Source of the DNA: Acidimicrobiia bacterium
Lineage (GTDB): Bacteria; Acidobacteriota; Terriglobia; Bryobacterales; Bryobacteraceae
Direction of reading: 5' to 3'
Length of the DNA: 64,000 bases
NCBI GenBank assembly: GCA_016871315.1
Contig: VFZE01000006.1
Coordinates: 82,734-146,733, forward strand
Under the pieces are notes generated by a model. That model searched no databases. It saw only the letters and a list, made by a program, of their open reading frames with translations, and had not been told where the DNA came from. Position 1 is the first letter of the stretch. Every line of letters starts with the position of its first letter. Shown piece after piece: positions 27,441 to 34,986 of the stretch. The position numbers were made by a program, and so were the translations under genes.

Positions 27441-28220
27441 CTATATTCCCCAGTTCCGCGGTGGCTGCAGATGGCAAACCACCAGCGCATCCTCCTTTTC
27501 CTGGATCACGGCGGGCAGGCTCATCCAGCATTGGCGCAACTGCCCCACCCAGCTCCGCACGCGTTTGCGGAAATCGCGCGGGTCGCGCCAGCCGGTTACG
27601 CCGAGCCGTTCACCCAGTCCGCCCCGGCCGAAATATTCCACGCGAACGTAACGGTCGGGCCGGACGCGATAGGCGCGCTCGGTGAGCCAGACGTAGAAAT
27701 CCAGCGTCGAAGGAGAATCGGTGAGAGCCTGCACGACGCCGAGTTCCAGCGGCAGATAGTTGGCGCTGACGTAATCCCAAAACGGGCCGGAAAGCTTGAT
27801 CCGGTTCAGCTCGTCCGTCTCGCGGTCGAACCAAAGCTCGGCGTCTTCGCACAGCCTGCCGGTGATCGCCAGCGGCCCCATCACGAACGAGAACCTCGTG
27901 TGCAGGACGCGGTTCAGCCGGTCCCGCCACCGCGCATAGTTTCTGCCCGACGGCGGAAGCCCGAACAGCCGCAGCATCTGATAGGCGGCCGGCAGCGTGA
28001 CATGAGGCGTCCGCTGCCGCACCGCCGCCGTCGCCAGAAGAATGAGAACCAGCCTGTCCTGCCCGTACGGCAGTCCGTGCCGCGGATGCGGTTGCAACCG
28101 GAACTCGGCATCGCCCCAGTGGCGCACCCAGTCCTGGCCGGGATTCTCCGGGGGACGCACGGGCAGCCACGCCGCCGGATGGGGGCGCAGGCCGAAGAGG
28201 AACTGTCCCTGTCGATTCAT
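27441..28220 (-). CDS. Plasmid-type RepA replication initiator homologue
   Basis: 259 residues. PYGQDRLVLILLATAAVR followed by YQMLRLFGLPPSGRNYARWR is the conserved part of the plasmid-encoded RepA family (PF04796 type), whose members start plasmid replication. Short Trp- and Pro-rich termini flank it. Three ATGs in a row occur at 28226, 28223 and 28220; the last is preferred because GGGGAG is then 7 nt upstream. No iterons or partition genes were found beside it, so it may be a relic of an integrated plasmid or have a new role. It lies on the same strand as the RiPP operon and diverges from tolC. Confidence 0.7.
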   Translation of the reverse strand: MNRQGQFLFGLRPHPAAWLPVRPPENPGQDWVRHWGDAEFRLQPHPRHGLPYGQDRLVLILLATAAVRQRTPHVTLPAAYQMLRLFGLPPSGRNYARWRDRLNRVLHTRFSFVMGPLAITGRLCEDAELWFDRETDELNRIKLSGPFWDYVSANYLPLELGVVQALTDSPSTLDFYVWLTERAYRVRPDRYVRVEYFGRGGLGERLGVTGWRDPRDFRKRVRSWVGQLRQCWMSLPAVIQEKEDALVVCHLQPPRNWGI

Positions 28221-28307
28221 CATCATTCTCCCCGCGAATTCATCATGTTATCGGAGTTTCCCCCTTACAATGGAATGCGGAATCGTAACATCCATCGGGA
28301 GGCACGT

Positions 28308-29828
28308 GTGCACAGATTGCGGATTCTGGTTCTGATGTGTGCGGGGGCGGCAACCGCGGCGGCGCAGACAGCCGGCGGACTCACGCTCGCAAAGGCGATC
28401 GACTCCACCCTGTCGCTCCATCCGCTGCTCGGCGTCAGCCGCCAGCAGGTGGCGCTGCGGCAAGGCATCCGCAGGGAGGTCTCCGGCGCCTTTGACCGTC
28501 TCTATCAAAGCGGAGGCCGGCAGAGTTACTCGCACGCGCCGGCGCTCGATAGCTCCCTCCGTTTTCGCAACGACGGGGTCAACTCCACTTCCGTCGACGG
28601 CGCCGCCATGAAGCTCTACCGCAACGGCGTCACCGCTGGCCCCACCGCCGTCGTGTCGCGGACACGCAGCCCTTTGCTCACGCCCGACGGGCTCAACCTG
28701 TCGCGGATGGCCTTCGAGGTGAGTGTTCCGCTGCGGCGCAACGCCGCCACGCAGGTCATCGCACGCGAAAACTCCGCAACGCAGGAAGTGGACGCGGCGC
28801 GCTTTGACCTCAATCAGACCGCCGCCAACTTGCTGGCGGAAACCGCCGTGCGCTATTGGGAGCTGCGCGGCGCACTGCTGCTGCTGGACGTCTTCCTCGG
28901 CTCGGAGCGCCGCGGCGAGACGTTCCTCGAAATGACGCAAACTCTCATCCAGGCCGAGCGCATCCCGCGCAACGACATCAACCTGGTCCGCGCCAACCTT
29001 GCCGGCCGCACCGCCACGCGCATCGAGTCCGAACAGGCCGTCATCGCCGCGCGCCAAGCCCTCGCCTACGCCATGGGCTTGGTTCCCGAAGAAATGCAGC
29101 GGCTCGCCGATCCGGCAGCCGATCTGCCCGAATCCGCCTCCATCCCCGGTGAGGACGCCATCCGCGCCTACGTCAGCAGGGCGCTCGCCCGCCGCACCGA
29201 CTATCAGGCCGCGCAGCGCCGCGTCGCCGCCGCTCGCGCGCTGGTGCCCGGCGCCGAAAATCAGACAAGGCCCAGTATCGACGTTGTCCTCTCGTCCGGC
29301 TACAGCGGTCTCCGCGCCGGCGCCGCTCCCACCAGCACGCTCGCCTCGCTGTTCCGCGGCGTCGGCGGAGCCGATGCCATCGCCAGCCTCCGCTACGAAT
29401 TCGCTCCCGCCAACAACACCGCCCTCGGTCGCCTCGCGCAGGTGACGGCCACCGTCCGCCAGGCCGAATTGCAGGCCTCCGATCTGGCCCGTTCGATTAC
29501 CGCGGACGTGAATGTGGCCGGTCAGGCGGTCCGCAACGCCGCCCTGCGCACCGAGCGCGCCCGCGAATCGGTCGCCGCCTTTCAGGATGCCCTCGCCGCC
29601 GAGCGCGACAAATACACCCTCGGCTTCGGCTCGCTCGTCGACATTCTCACCACGGAAGACCGCCTCACGCAGGCGCTGGTCTTGCAGGTCCGGGCGCAAA
29701 TCGACTATGCTCAGGCGCTTGCTGATCTCCGTCAAGCCACCGGCACTATCCTGGAGCCGGATGCGGACTTGACCACCCTGGTTGGCGCCAATCTGGAACG
29801 CGATTTCCGCTCGGCGCCGAAGCCGTAG
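28308..29828 (+). CDS. TolC-family outer membrane efflux protein
   Basis: 506 residues. A signal peptide (LRILVLMCAGAATAAAQ) precedes two repeats of the outer membrane efflux fold: YWELRGALLLLDVF near residue 185 and DKYTLGFGSLVDILTTEDRL near 440, the latter the best-conserved TolC motif. It would form the outer-membrane channel for the NHLM exporter, an inference from its position. The GTG at 28308 is selected because GGGAGG (28297-28302) is 5 nt upstream and the signal peptide then starts at once. ATGs at 28245 and 28275 would add polar residues before it; the 300-codon extension upstream is antisense to repA and is rejected. Confidence 0.88.
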   Translation: MHRLRILVLMCAGAATAAAQTAGGLTLAKAIDSTLSLHPLLGVSRQQVALRQGIRREVSGAFDRLYQSGGRQSYSHAPALDSSLRFRNDGVNSTSVDGAAMKLYRNGVTAGPTAVVSRTRSPLLTPDGLNLSRMAFEVSVPLRRNAATQVIARENSATQEVDAARFDLNQTAANLLAETAVRYWELRGALLLLDVFLGSERRGETFLEMTQTLIQAERIPRNDINLVRANLAGRTATRIESEQAVIAARQALAYAMGLVPEEMQRLADPAADLPESASIPGEDAIRAYVSRALARRTDYQAAQRRVAAARALVPGAENQTRPSIDVVLSSGYSGLRAGAAPTSTLASLFRGVGGADAIASLRYEFAPANNTALGRLAQVTATVRQAELQASDLARSITADVNVAGQAVRNAALRTERARESVAAFQDALAAERDKYTLGFGSLVDILTTEDRLTQALVLQVRAQIDYAQALADLRQATGTILEPDADLTTLVGANLERDFRSAPKP

Positions 29829-29834
29829 GCTGGA

Positions 29835-29892
29835 GCACGTGCATCGTGTCCTCGGCACAAGAAGAATAGCTCGGGTTTCTTGGCACGTGCAT
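29835..29892 (+). repeat. Two copies of GCACGTGCAT
   Basis: Exact direct copies are at 29835-29844 and 29883-29892, 48 bp start to start. The inverse copy is at 27429-27438. They lie in the 220-bp gap (29829-30048) between tolC and the cysteine-cluster gene, which is otherwise without gene signals apart from the promoter at 30018. A regulatory role is a guess. Confidence 0.35.
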
Positions 29893-30016
29893 GAAATCCC
29901 GCCCTATCGACAGAATTTCCCGACCATCGGAACCACCCCAGAATCCCCATCCGATCATGGCGTCGTGCATTAGCTCCCTCTTCGGCGCTGAAACGGCGTT
30001 TCCTGCCTCTTATTTC

Positions 30017-30049
30017 ATTGACAACACGACCAAAAACAAAGTAAAACGG
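30017..30049 (+). promoter_or_regulatory. Promoter of the cysteine-cluster/second peptide unit
   Basis: TTGACA (30018-30023), 18 bp, TAAAACGG (30042-30049). It matches the NHLP precursor promoter in both boxes, in spacer length and in the TACG three bases further on. A transcript start about 30054 would leave a leader of 7-10 nt before the ATG at 30061 or 30064 and argues against the GTG at 30049 as start. Confidence 0.65.
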
Positions 30050-30060
30050 TGCTACGAGAA

Positions 30061-31119
30061 ATGATGCGCCACGGCGCCAATTCGGATTGGATACGCCAGA
30101 TGCTGGGCCAAGCTCCGCCGGTCGAGATCACCTCCGACTGCACCAACTGCGTGATGGTCAAGCCGGAGGGCGAATCCATCGGAGCACAGTTCTATTTTGA
30201 CCCTGACGTTCGTTGCTGCACCTATGAGCCGGCGCTGCCTAACTACATCGCCGGTCGCATTCTCCGCGACAGTGACCCGGAACGCGCCGCCGGCCGCGCA
30301 TCGCTTGAGGCCCGCATGGCCCGCCGCGTCGACACTCTTCCCTGGGGAATCCGCCGGTCCAAGCGCTTCGACACTCTGTACGGCAGTAACGCCGCCCTGT
30401 TCGGCCGCGCCGCCGATTTGGGTTGCCCGCACCTAACGGAGGGCAGTCTGGGTTGCGGTATTTGGCCGTACAGGCCCGGAGTCTGCTCCACTTGGTATTG
30501 CAAACACGACCGCGGACAGACCGGCCATGCTTTCTGGAACAACCTCGCCCTGCTGCTGCGCGAAGTCGAGCTGATGATGGGCGCCTGGTGCGTGGCCGAG
30601 TTGCACGGCGGCCGCGCGGCGATGAGGCAGGCTTTGAATCCGGAAGCCGGAATCCCGGTCAGTTCCGATCTCGGCGGAGAGATGGATGAGAAGGAATACG
30701 GCAAGCTTTGGGGCAACTGGGCCGGCAAGGAGGCGGAGTTTTTCCAAGCCTGCGCGGCGAAGATGGATGACATCCGATGGGAGGACGTCGAGCGTATTGG
30801 AGGTGTCCGGATGCGGACCATGGCTGACCTCACACGCACCGCCTTTGAAAAGCTCCTCGACATGGACGTGCCACAACGCCTTCAAGCTGGCCCGTTCCGC
30901 ATCCTTGCCTCCTCGCGCGGCAAGCGGACCGTGGAAACCTACAGCGGCTTTAACCCGATTAAGATGCCCGAGGCGCTGTTCCGAGCATTGCCTTACTTCG
31001 ACGGGCGGCCCACCGCAGAATCCATTGCGGAAATCCGCACCAAGGAAAAGCTCAGGCTGCAACCGGCTCTTGTCCGTCGCCTGGCCGATTTCGGAATTCT
31101 GGAAGAGATAGACACTTAG
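30061..31119 (+). CDS. YkgJ-like cysteine-cluster protein, candidate RiPP-associated metalloprotein
   Basis: 352 residues. Eight cysteines are arranged as C27xxC30, C52C53, C122, C132, C142 and C147, with a ninth at 177. Local contexts are SDCTNCVMVKPEG, DVRCCTYEPALP, LGCGIWPYRPGVC and WYCKHDRG. The mix resembles YkgJ-type (CxxCxxCC) proteins that bind zinc or iron-sulphur, but it is longer and spread over 120 residues. The C-terminal 100 residues (PFRILASSRGKRTVETYSG) are a separate region without known motifs. It shares a promoter type with the NHLP operon and precedes a double-glycine peptide gene by 67 bp, so a role in modifying or maturing that peptide is possible but unproven. GTG 30049 is the alternative start. 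Confidence 0.7.
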   Translation: MMRHGANSDWIRQMLGQAPPVEITSDCTNCVMVKPEGESIGAQFYFDPDVRCCTYEPALPNYIAGRILRDSDPERAAGRASLEARMARRVDTLPWGIRRSKRFDTLYGSNAALFGRAADLGCPHLTEGSLGCGIWPYRPGVCSTWYCKHDRGQTGHAFWNNLALLLREVELMMGAWCVAELHGGRAAMRQALNPEAGIPVSSDLGGEMDEKEYGKLWGNWAGKEAEFFQACAAKMDDIRWEDVERIGGVRMRTMADLTRTAFEKLLDMDVPQRLQAGPFRILASSRGKRTVETYSGFNPIKMPEALFRALPYFDGRPTAESIAEIRTKEKLRLQPALVRRLADFGILEEIDT

Positions 31120-31186
31120 GCACGGACTTCAGCATGAATGAAGAGAAACCCTAGCAGGACACCAACAACAGAGAAAGGAAATCAAC

Positions 31187-31396
31187 ATGAGCGAAGAAAA
31201 ACCCAAGGAACAGGAAGAACAGGAATTAGGCCAGGAAGATCTGGAGAACGTCTCCGGAGGAATCCTGATCGGGCTGAACCAGGCTGCCCAGAAGGTGCGC
31301 CTGGACCCGGCTGCTCCCTCTCCTAAACAACCTGATACATCCAGCAAGCTTGGTTTTGACATCATCAAAACTACCTATCAACCCCCCCCCTTTTGA
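31187..31396 (+). CDS. Second double-glycine leader peptide, putative RiPP/bacteriocin precursor
   Basis: 69 residues. The leader is short and very acidic (EEKPKEQEEQELGQ) and ends EDLENVSGG, the classic double-glycine processing site at Gly24-Gly25. The predicted core of 44 residues begins ILIGLNQAAQ, has no Cys, and ends TTYQPPPF. AAAGGA 8 nt upstream supports the ATG at 31187. The C39 peptidase of the neighbouring ABC1 transporter could cleave it. The last codons lie on a run of nine C (31382-31390), so a one-base slip changes the C terminus. Too short for strong homology; the call rests on leader, ribosome site and context. Confidence 0.7.
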   Translation: MSEEKPKEQEEQELGQEDLENVSGGILIGLNQAAQKVRLDPAAPSPKQPDTSSKLGFDIIKTTYQPPPF

Positions 31397-31403
31397 GATC
31401 GCT

Positions 31404-31480
31404 TAGGAGAGGAGCCCGCTCAGCATGGAGGAGTTCCGGCTGCTGCAGGAAGCGGGTTTTAACCGCGGACTCCTCTCCTA
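31404..31480. repeat. Long inverted repeat after the second peptide gene
   Basis: TAGGAGAGGAG (31404-31414) and CTCCTCTCCTA (31470-31480) are perfect complements. Inside, CCCGCT (31415-31420) pairs with AGCGGG (31451-31456) and CAGCA (31421-31425) with TGCTG (31441-31445), so one nested stem-loop of about 77 nt can form. It begins 8 nt after the stop codon. No T-run follows, so it is not a standard terminator; it may stabilise the 3' end, attenuate transcription or be a small RNA or MITE-like element. Confidence 0.6.
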
Positions 31481-31752
31481 CTTAACCTCCCTCCCGTCAC
31501 TGCCCGCCCAGATAGGTTCCCCACTTCCAGCCATTCACTTCCCTTTTACTCTCCATGTCCACTATGTCAATGAAAAATATGCATGTTAACATAAGCAAAC
31601 GGCTTCCATGAGATCTTATGCACGATAGCCAGTCCCGTCTCCCACATGGCTCATCTGCCTCTCCGGCCCATACCTTTCCCGCACTGCAACGGGATCTCAT
31701 GCCCGATAGTTGAAACCTGAAAAGAATTCCCGCCATCGCCTGCCAGTGGGAA
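31481..31752. other. Non-coding, lower-GC gap with imperfect 17-bp direct repeats
   Basis: No credible gene is seen. Two near-identical 17-mers, GATCTTATGCACGATAG (31612-31628) and GATCTCATGCCCGATAG (31693-31709), match at 15 of 17 positions. The stretch around 31560-31600 is unusually AT-rich for this genome (gaaaaatatgcatgttaac). A 79-codon minus-strand frame here lacks a start context and family features. The gap separates the peptide-export island from the glycan operon. Confidence 0.45.
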
Positions 31753-33447
31753 CTAATGCACGAGGCTGCGATACGGCTTCAACTCGATCCGGTGGTGATT
31801 GGCCTCCAGCAGCCACACCCGCCGCCCCTCGAAATAATCGATCAATTCTCGAGTCCGCTTCTCATCCATCTCCCGCGCCCACACGATCCCCTCTTCGTCA
31901 ATATCGGCCCCGTTGTAAACCCATTCTTCCGGCGGCGCGATCCTCGGCAGATACCGCACCAGAACAAGGTCCTTCCCCGGCGTCGCCTCCAGCTGCTCCC
32001 GCAATCGCGGCCGATGCAGTTCCCATTCAATCGACCACCACGACGCATACGACTGCTGGAACTCCATCCCAGACAGTTTCGCCGCAGGCGGAACCACCAG
32101 CATCGCCACGCACGCAATCACAATCGCCCGTCCAAAAACGATCCCGTAGGGAATTCCGCAACAGCTCCAGGCATGCAATCTCCGCATCGACTCCAGTACG
32201 AACAACAACACCAGCCCGCTCACCGGCGCCAAGCTCTGCGGATACAGCGCCGTCTCCATCGACAGTCCGAGCAGGCTCACCGCCGCCATGAACACCAGCG
32301 GCCGGTTCTTCCGACGCCACAACGCCGGAGGCAGCCCAACCAGCGCCACCGTCAGCCCCGTGCCAAACAGAAACCGCCAGATCGCCGCCAGGTTCACAAC
32401 CGTTCCCATCGCCGGCTGCCGCCGCCGCATCATCTGCTGTTCCAGTTCCCATTTGTGGAACTCGCCCAGCATCTCGTGCCGGTAACTCTGCTCCGGCCGC
32501 GGTTCCTGGAACACGAATTGCCTCGCCATCCGATACGTCTCCGCATACAACTCCTGCACCGGCTTCCACGCATCGCCCGTTACCCGCCACTGCTGATAAA
32601 CGATCCCCACCGTGACGGGAGCCATCACCGCCGCCATCCACAGCGTCACCGGCAGGCTCCGCGCCTTGAACCTCGCCACCACCACCGCCAGCACCGCGCC
32701 GATTACCAGCGCCCCTGCGTACGGCCGCGTCAGCGCCAGGATTGCCGCGCCCGCCGCCATCGCCAGCGCCTGATTCCTCCCAACCGCGCCCCTCCTCACC
32801 ATGTACCCGCAGGCACCGATCGCCAGCGACCCGCCAATCACCTCCAGCGCCGGACTCCAGTAGGAATTAATCCAGTACGTGTACAGGATCCAGCGCATCG
32901 CCGCCAGGCATGCCCCCAACAGTGCCCAGCGCGGCGGCGCCCACGCCGTCAGCATCCAGAATAAGACTCCCGGCACCGCCGCTGCCGCCACCACCACGGC
33001 TACCCACGGATGCCCGGCCATTTTGCCCAGCAGTAGCAACAGCCCCTGTCCCGGCGCGCTCACCGCCGCGTATGCCGGTTGGTGCACCACATGCGGGCTC
33101 TCAAAATGCTCCCAATGAGCATGCGACGGATTCGCCGCCCGGCCTTTCGCAAATGTGTCCGCGGCCAGTAAGTGCGCGAACTCCGCCGGTAAGTGCGGCT
33201 CCGGCACGGGAAACAGCGGCAGCAGCGCCAGCCGCAAACCCAAAACTGCTGCGCCCAGCATCAGCGCCGCCCGCAGCGGCTTGCCCGCCAAATCCACCGC
33301 CCGCCTCTCGATCCGCTCGATCCAGTGCCAGCCCCAACCGGGCCGCAAGATCCACACGGCCGCCAGTACCGCCAGCACCAGCTGCTCTGCTTGCAGATAG
33401 CGCGGCTCGGTCAGCCATCGCCACAGCTGTTCGCGAACCGGGTCCAT
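31753..33447 (-). CDS. Multi-pass membrane protein, GT-C-like
   Basis: 564 residues with about twelve membrane segments and a soluble C-terminal domain (about 475-564). The long first loop with HLPAEFAHLLAADTF and the topology resemble GT-C glycosyltransferases or related polyprenyl-sugar enzymes, but no diagnostic DE or DD motif is obvious after segment 1. It is the last gene of a minus-strand run with GT2, DegT and GNAT genes, so it probably acts on a surface glycan. The substrate is unknown. Confidence 0.6.
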   Translation of the reverse strand: MDPVREQLWRWLTEPRYLQAEQLVLAVLAAVWILRPGWGWHWIERIERRAVDLAGKPLRAALMLGAAVLGLRLALLPLFPVPEPHLPAEFAHLLAADTFAKGRAANPSHAHWEHFESPHVVHQPAYAAVSAPGQGLLLLLGKMAGHPWVAVVVAAAAVPGVLFWMLTAWAPPRWALLGACLAAMRWILYTYWINSYWSPALEVIGGSLAIGACGYMVRRGAVGRNQALAMAAGAAILALTRPYAGALVIGAVLAVVVARFKARSLPVTLWMAAVMAPVTVGIVYQQWRVTGDAWKPVQELYAETYRMARQFVFQEPRPEQSYRHEMLGEFHKWELEQQMMRRRQPAMGTVVNLAAIWRFLFGTGLTVALVGLPPALWRRKNRPLVFMAAVSLLGLSMETALYPQSLAPVSGLVLLFVLESMRRLHAWSCCGIPYGIVFGRAIVIACVAMLVVPPAAKLSGMEFQQSYASWWSIEWELHRPRLREQLEATPGKDLVLVRYLPRIAPPEEWVYNGADIDEEGIVWAREMDEKRTRELIDYFEGRRVWLLEANHHRIELKPYRSLVH

Positions 33448-33451
33448 GCCC

Positions 33452-34174
33452 TTACCCGGTCTGCTCCCGCGCCTTCACCGGCGCCGCGATCCCCGAGGCG
33501 AAAGGACTGAAGTTCGTCCCATGGTCGAACACGTCCACCCCCTCCAGCCGCTTCAGCCCATCCACCACCAGGTAAGTGAATGGCGTCGCCAGTGCTTCAT
33601 ACAGAACCTTGCCGAGATAGCCCGAGTAAATCAGTGTAATGATCATTCCCCAGCTCTGGCTGCCCCCGAACGCGATCAGAATCACCAGCGCCGTATCCAC
33701 CAACTGGCCTACCACTGTCGAACCAATCGTCCTTGTCCACAGATACTTCCCGCCCGTCAGGATCTTCATCCGCGCCATCACGAACGAGTTGGCAAACTCG
33801 CCCGCCCAAAACGCGACCAGGCTCGCCACCACCATCCGCGGTACAAAGTTGAACACCGTGGCAAACGCCTCCTGGTCATGCCAGTCCGGCGCCGGCGGTA
33901 GCGCCACCACGATCATTCCCAGCCCCGCCATCACCGCCGAGGCCAAAAAACCAGTCCAGATCGCCCGCCGCGATGCGCCATACCCGTACACCTCCGTGAA
34001 GATGTCTCCAAAGATGTAGGTGATCGGAAACAACAGTTGCGCCCCGGAGATCCGGAACGGTCCAATCGCCGTAATCTTGGCCGCCACAAGGTTCGAAATC
34101 AACAGAATCACGACAAACGCATTGATCAGCAGGTCCAGATACCGGAAGCGTTGATGGTTCACGGAAACTTCCAA
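33452..34174 (-). CDS. Queuosine precursor transporter (YhhQ/DUF165 family)
   Basis: 240 residues with about six membrane segments. ISNLVAAKI, FPITYIFGDIFTEVYGY and FWAGEFANSFVMARMKI are the signature stretches of YhhQ-type importers, which bring in preQ0/preQ1 for tRNA queuosine synthesis. The gene overlaps the acetyltransferase upstream by 16 bp and lies 4 bp before the GT-C-like gene, so it is co-transcribed with glycan genes although its expected function is different. A GTG four codons in (VNHQRF) is an alternative start that would reduce the overlap. Confidence 0.9.
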   Translation of the reverse strand: MEVSVNHQRFRYLDLLINAFVVILLISNLVAAKITAIGPFRISGAQLLFPITYIFGDIFTEVYGYGASRRAIWTGFLASAVMAGLGMIVVALPPAPDWHDQEAFATVFNFVPRMVVASLVAFWAGEFANSFVMARMKILTGGKYLWTRTIGSTVVGQLVDTALVILIAFGGSQSWGMIITLIYSGYLGKVLYEALATPFTYLVVDGLKRLEGVDVFDHGTNFSPFASGIAAPVKAREQTG

Positions 34175-34977
34175 TTGTACTGCACCCGTTTCTCGCTAGC
34201 CTCTTTGTGCCAGTGGTGGATCAGTTCCGGCTCGCGGAACCGGAACCCGAACCGCGCCAGCGTATTCATCATCGGTGTGTTGGCTGCGGAAAACTTCACC
34301 ACAACCTCCCGTGCTCCCTCTTTCGCCAGCAGGTGGAAGGAGCCGTGGAACAGCCGGTAGCCCAGCTTCAATTCCCGCGCCCGCTCCTCCACCGCCACCA
34401 GCCTCAGGTCCGCTGTCTCCCCTTTCAGCGTACCGTGAAAGAATCCCTCCACCCGGCCGCTCTCCTCCACCACATACACCCGATCCGCGCCGCTGCCCCC
34501 ATCCCGCAATCGCTCCATCCAGATCCGGTAACGCCGGTTGGCCAGTTCCCGCGGAAACCGCGGATCGGCATGGTAACGTCCGGCCTGAAATGCGGTGCCG
34601 GCTATCTCCACAACCCGCCCCCACTCCTCTTCCCGCGCCTCGCGCACGCCCTCCGCCCCCTTCTCACGCACCTTTGCCGGAATCTCCCGCAGCCTTCCCG
34701 ACAGCGCCTGGTCCACGAACTTCCACCCCGCCTCTTGCAGCCACATGGAAGCGTCGCGCCGCGAAGGTGTAATCGTGCACACCGCCACCTCCACGCCACG
34801 CTCCCGGCACCACTGCTTCCAAGCCTCCAGCCCTTGCGCGCCAGCCTTCTCCCAGTTATCCGATAGCCGCAACTCCGCCACGGGGAATCCGAAGATCTCG
34901 CAATCCCACTCCAGTAGCGCCGCTACCCCCAACTGCTCGTCCTGCCGCCCCACCCGCTCCCACAGCAGCTCCTTCAT
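34159..34977 (-). CDS. GNAT-family acetyltransferase, WecD/RffC-like
   Basis: 272 residues. The N-terminal half (about 1-130; WDCEIFGFPVAELRL) is the substrate-binding part of WecD-like enzymes, and the C-terminal half is a GNAT domain with LRLVAVEERARELKLGYRLF as the acetyl-CoA loop and AANTPMMNTLARFGF as the last helix. WecD acetylates the 4-amino group of dTDP-4-amino-4,6-dideoxygalactose. The next gene upstream is a DegT aminotransferase, which makes this substrate type, so the pair probably builds a 4-acetamido-4,6-dideoxy sugar. Confidence 0.8.
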   Translation of the reverse strand: MKELLWERVGRQDEQLGVAALLEWDCEIFGFPVAELRLSDNWEKAGAQGLEAWKQWCRERGVEVAVCTITPSRRDASMWLQEAGWKFVDQALSGRLREIPAKVREKGAEGVREAREEEWGRVVEIAGTAFQAGRYHADPRFPRELANRRYRIWMERLRDGGSGADRVYVVEESGRVEGFFHGTLKGETADLRLVAVEERARELKLGYRLFHGSFHLLAKEGAREVVVKFSAANTPMMNTLARFGFRFREPELIHHWHKEASEKRVQYNWKFP

Positions 34978-34986
34978 CGCCCTCTC

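Noticed and set aside
27315..28307. Long plus-strand frame leading into tolC
   Set aside because: It is antisense to repA and the precursor, is His/Pro/Arg-rich and has no family features; a GTG with a good ribosome site and signal peptide lies at 28308.
31497..31736. 79-codon minus-strand frame in the gap after the second peptide
   Set aside because: No ribosome site, no leader-peptide pattern and odd composition; treated as chance.
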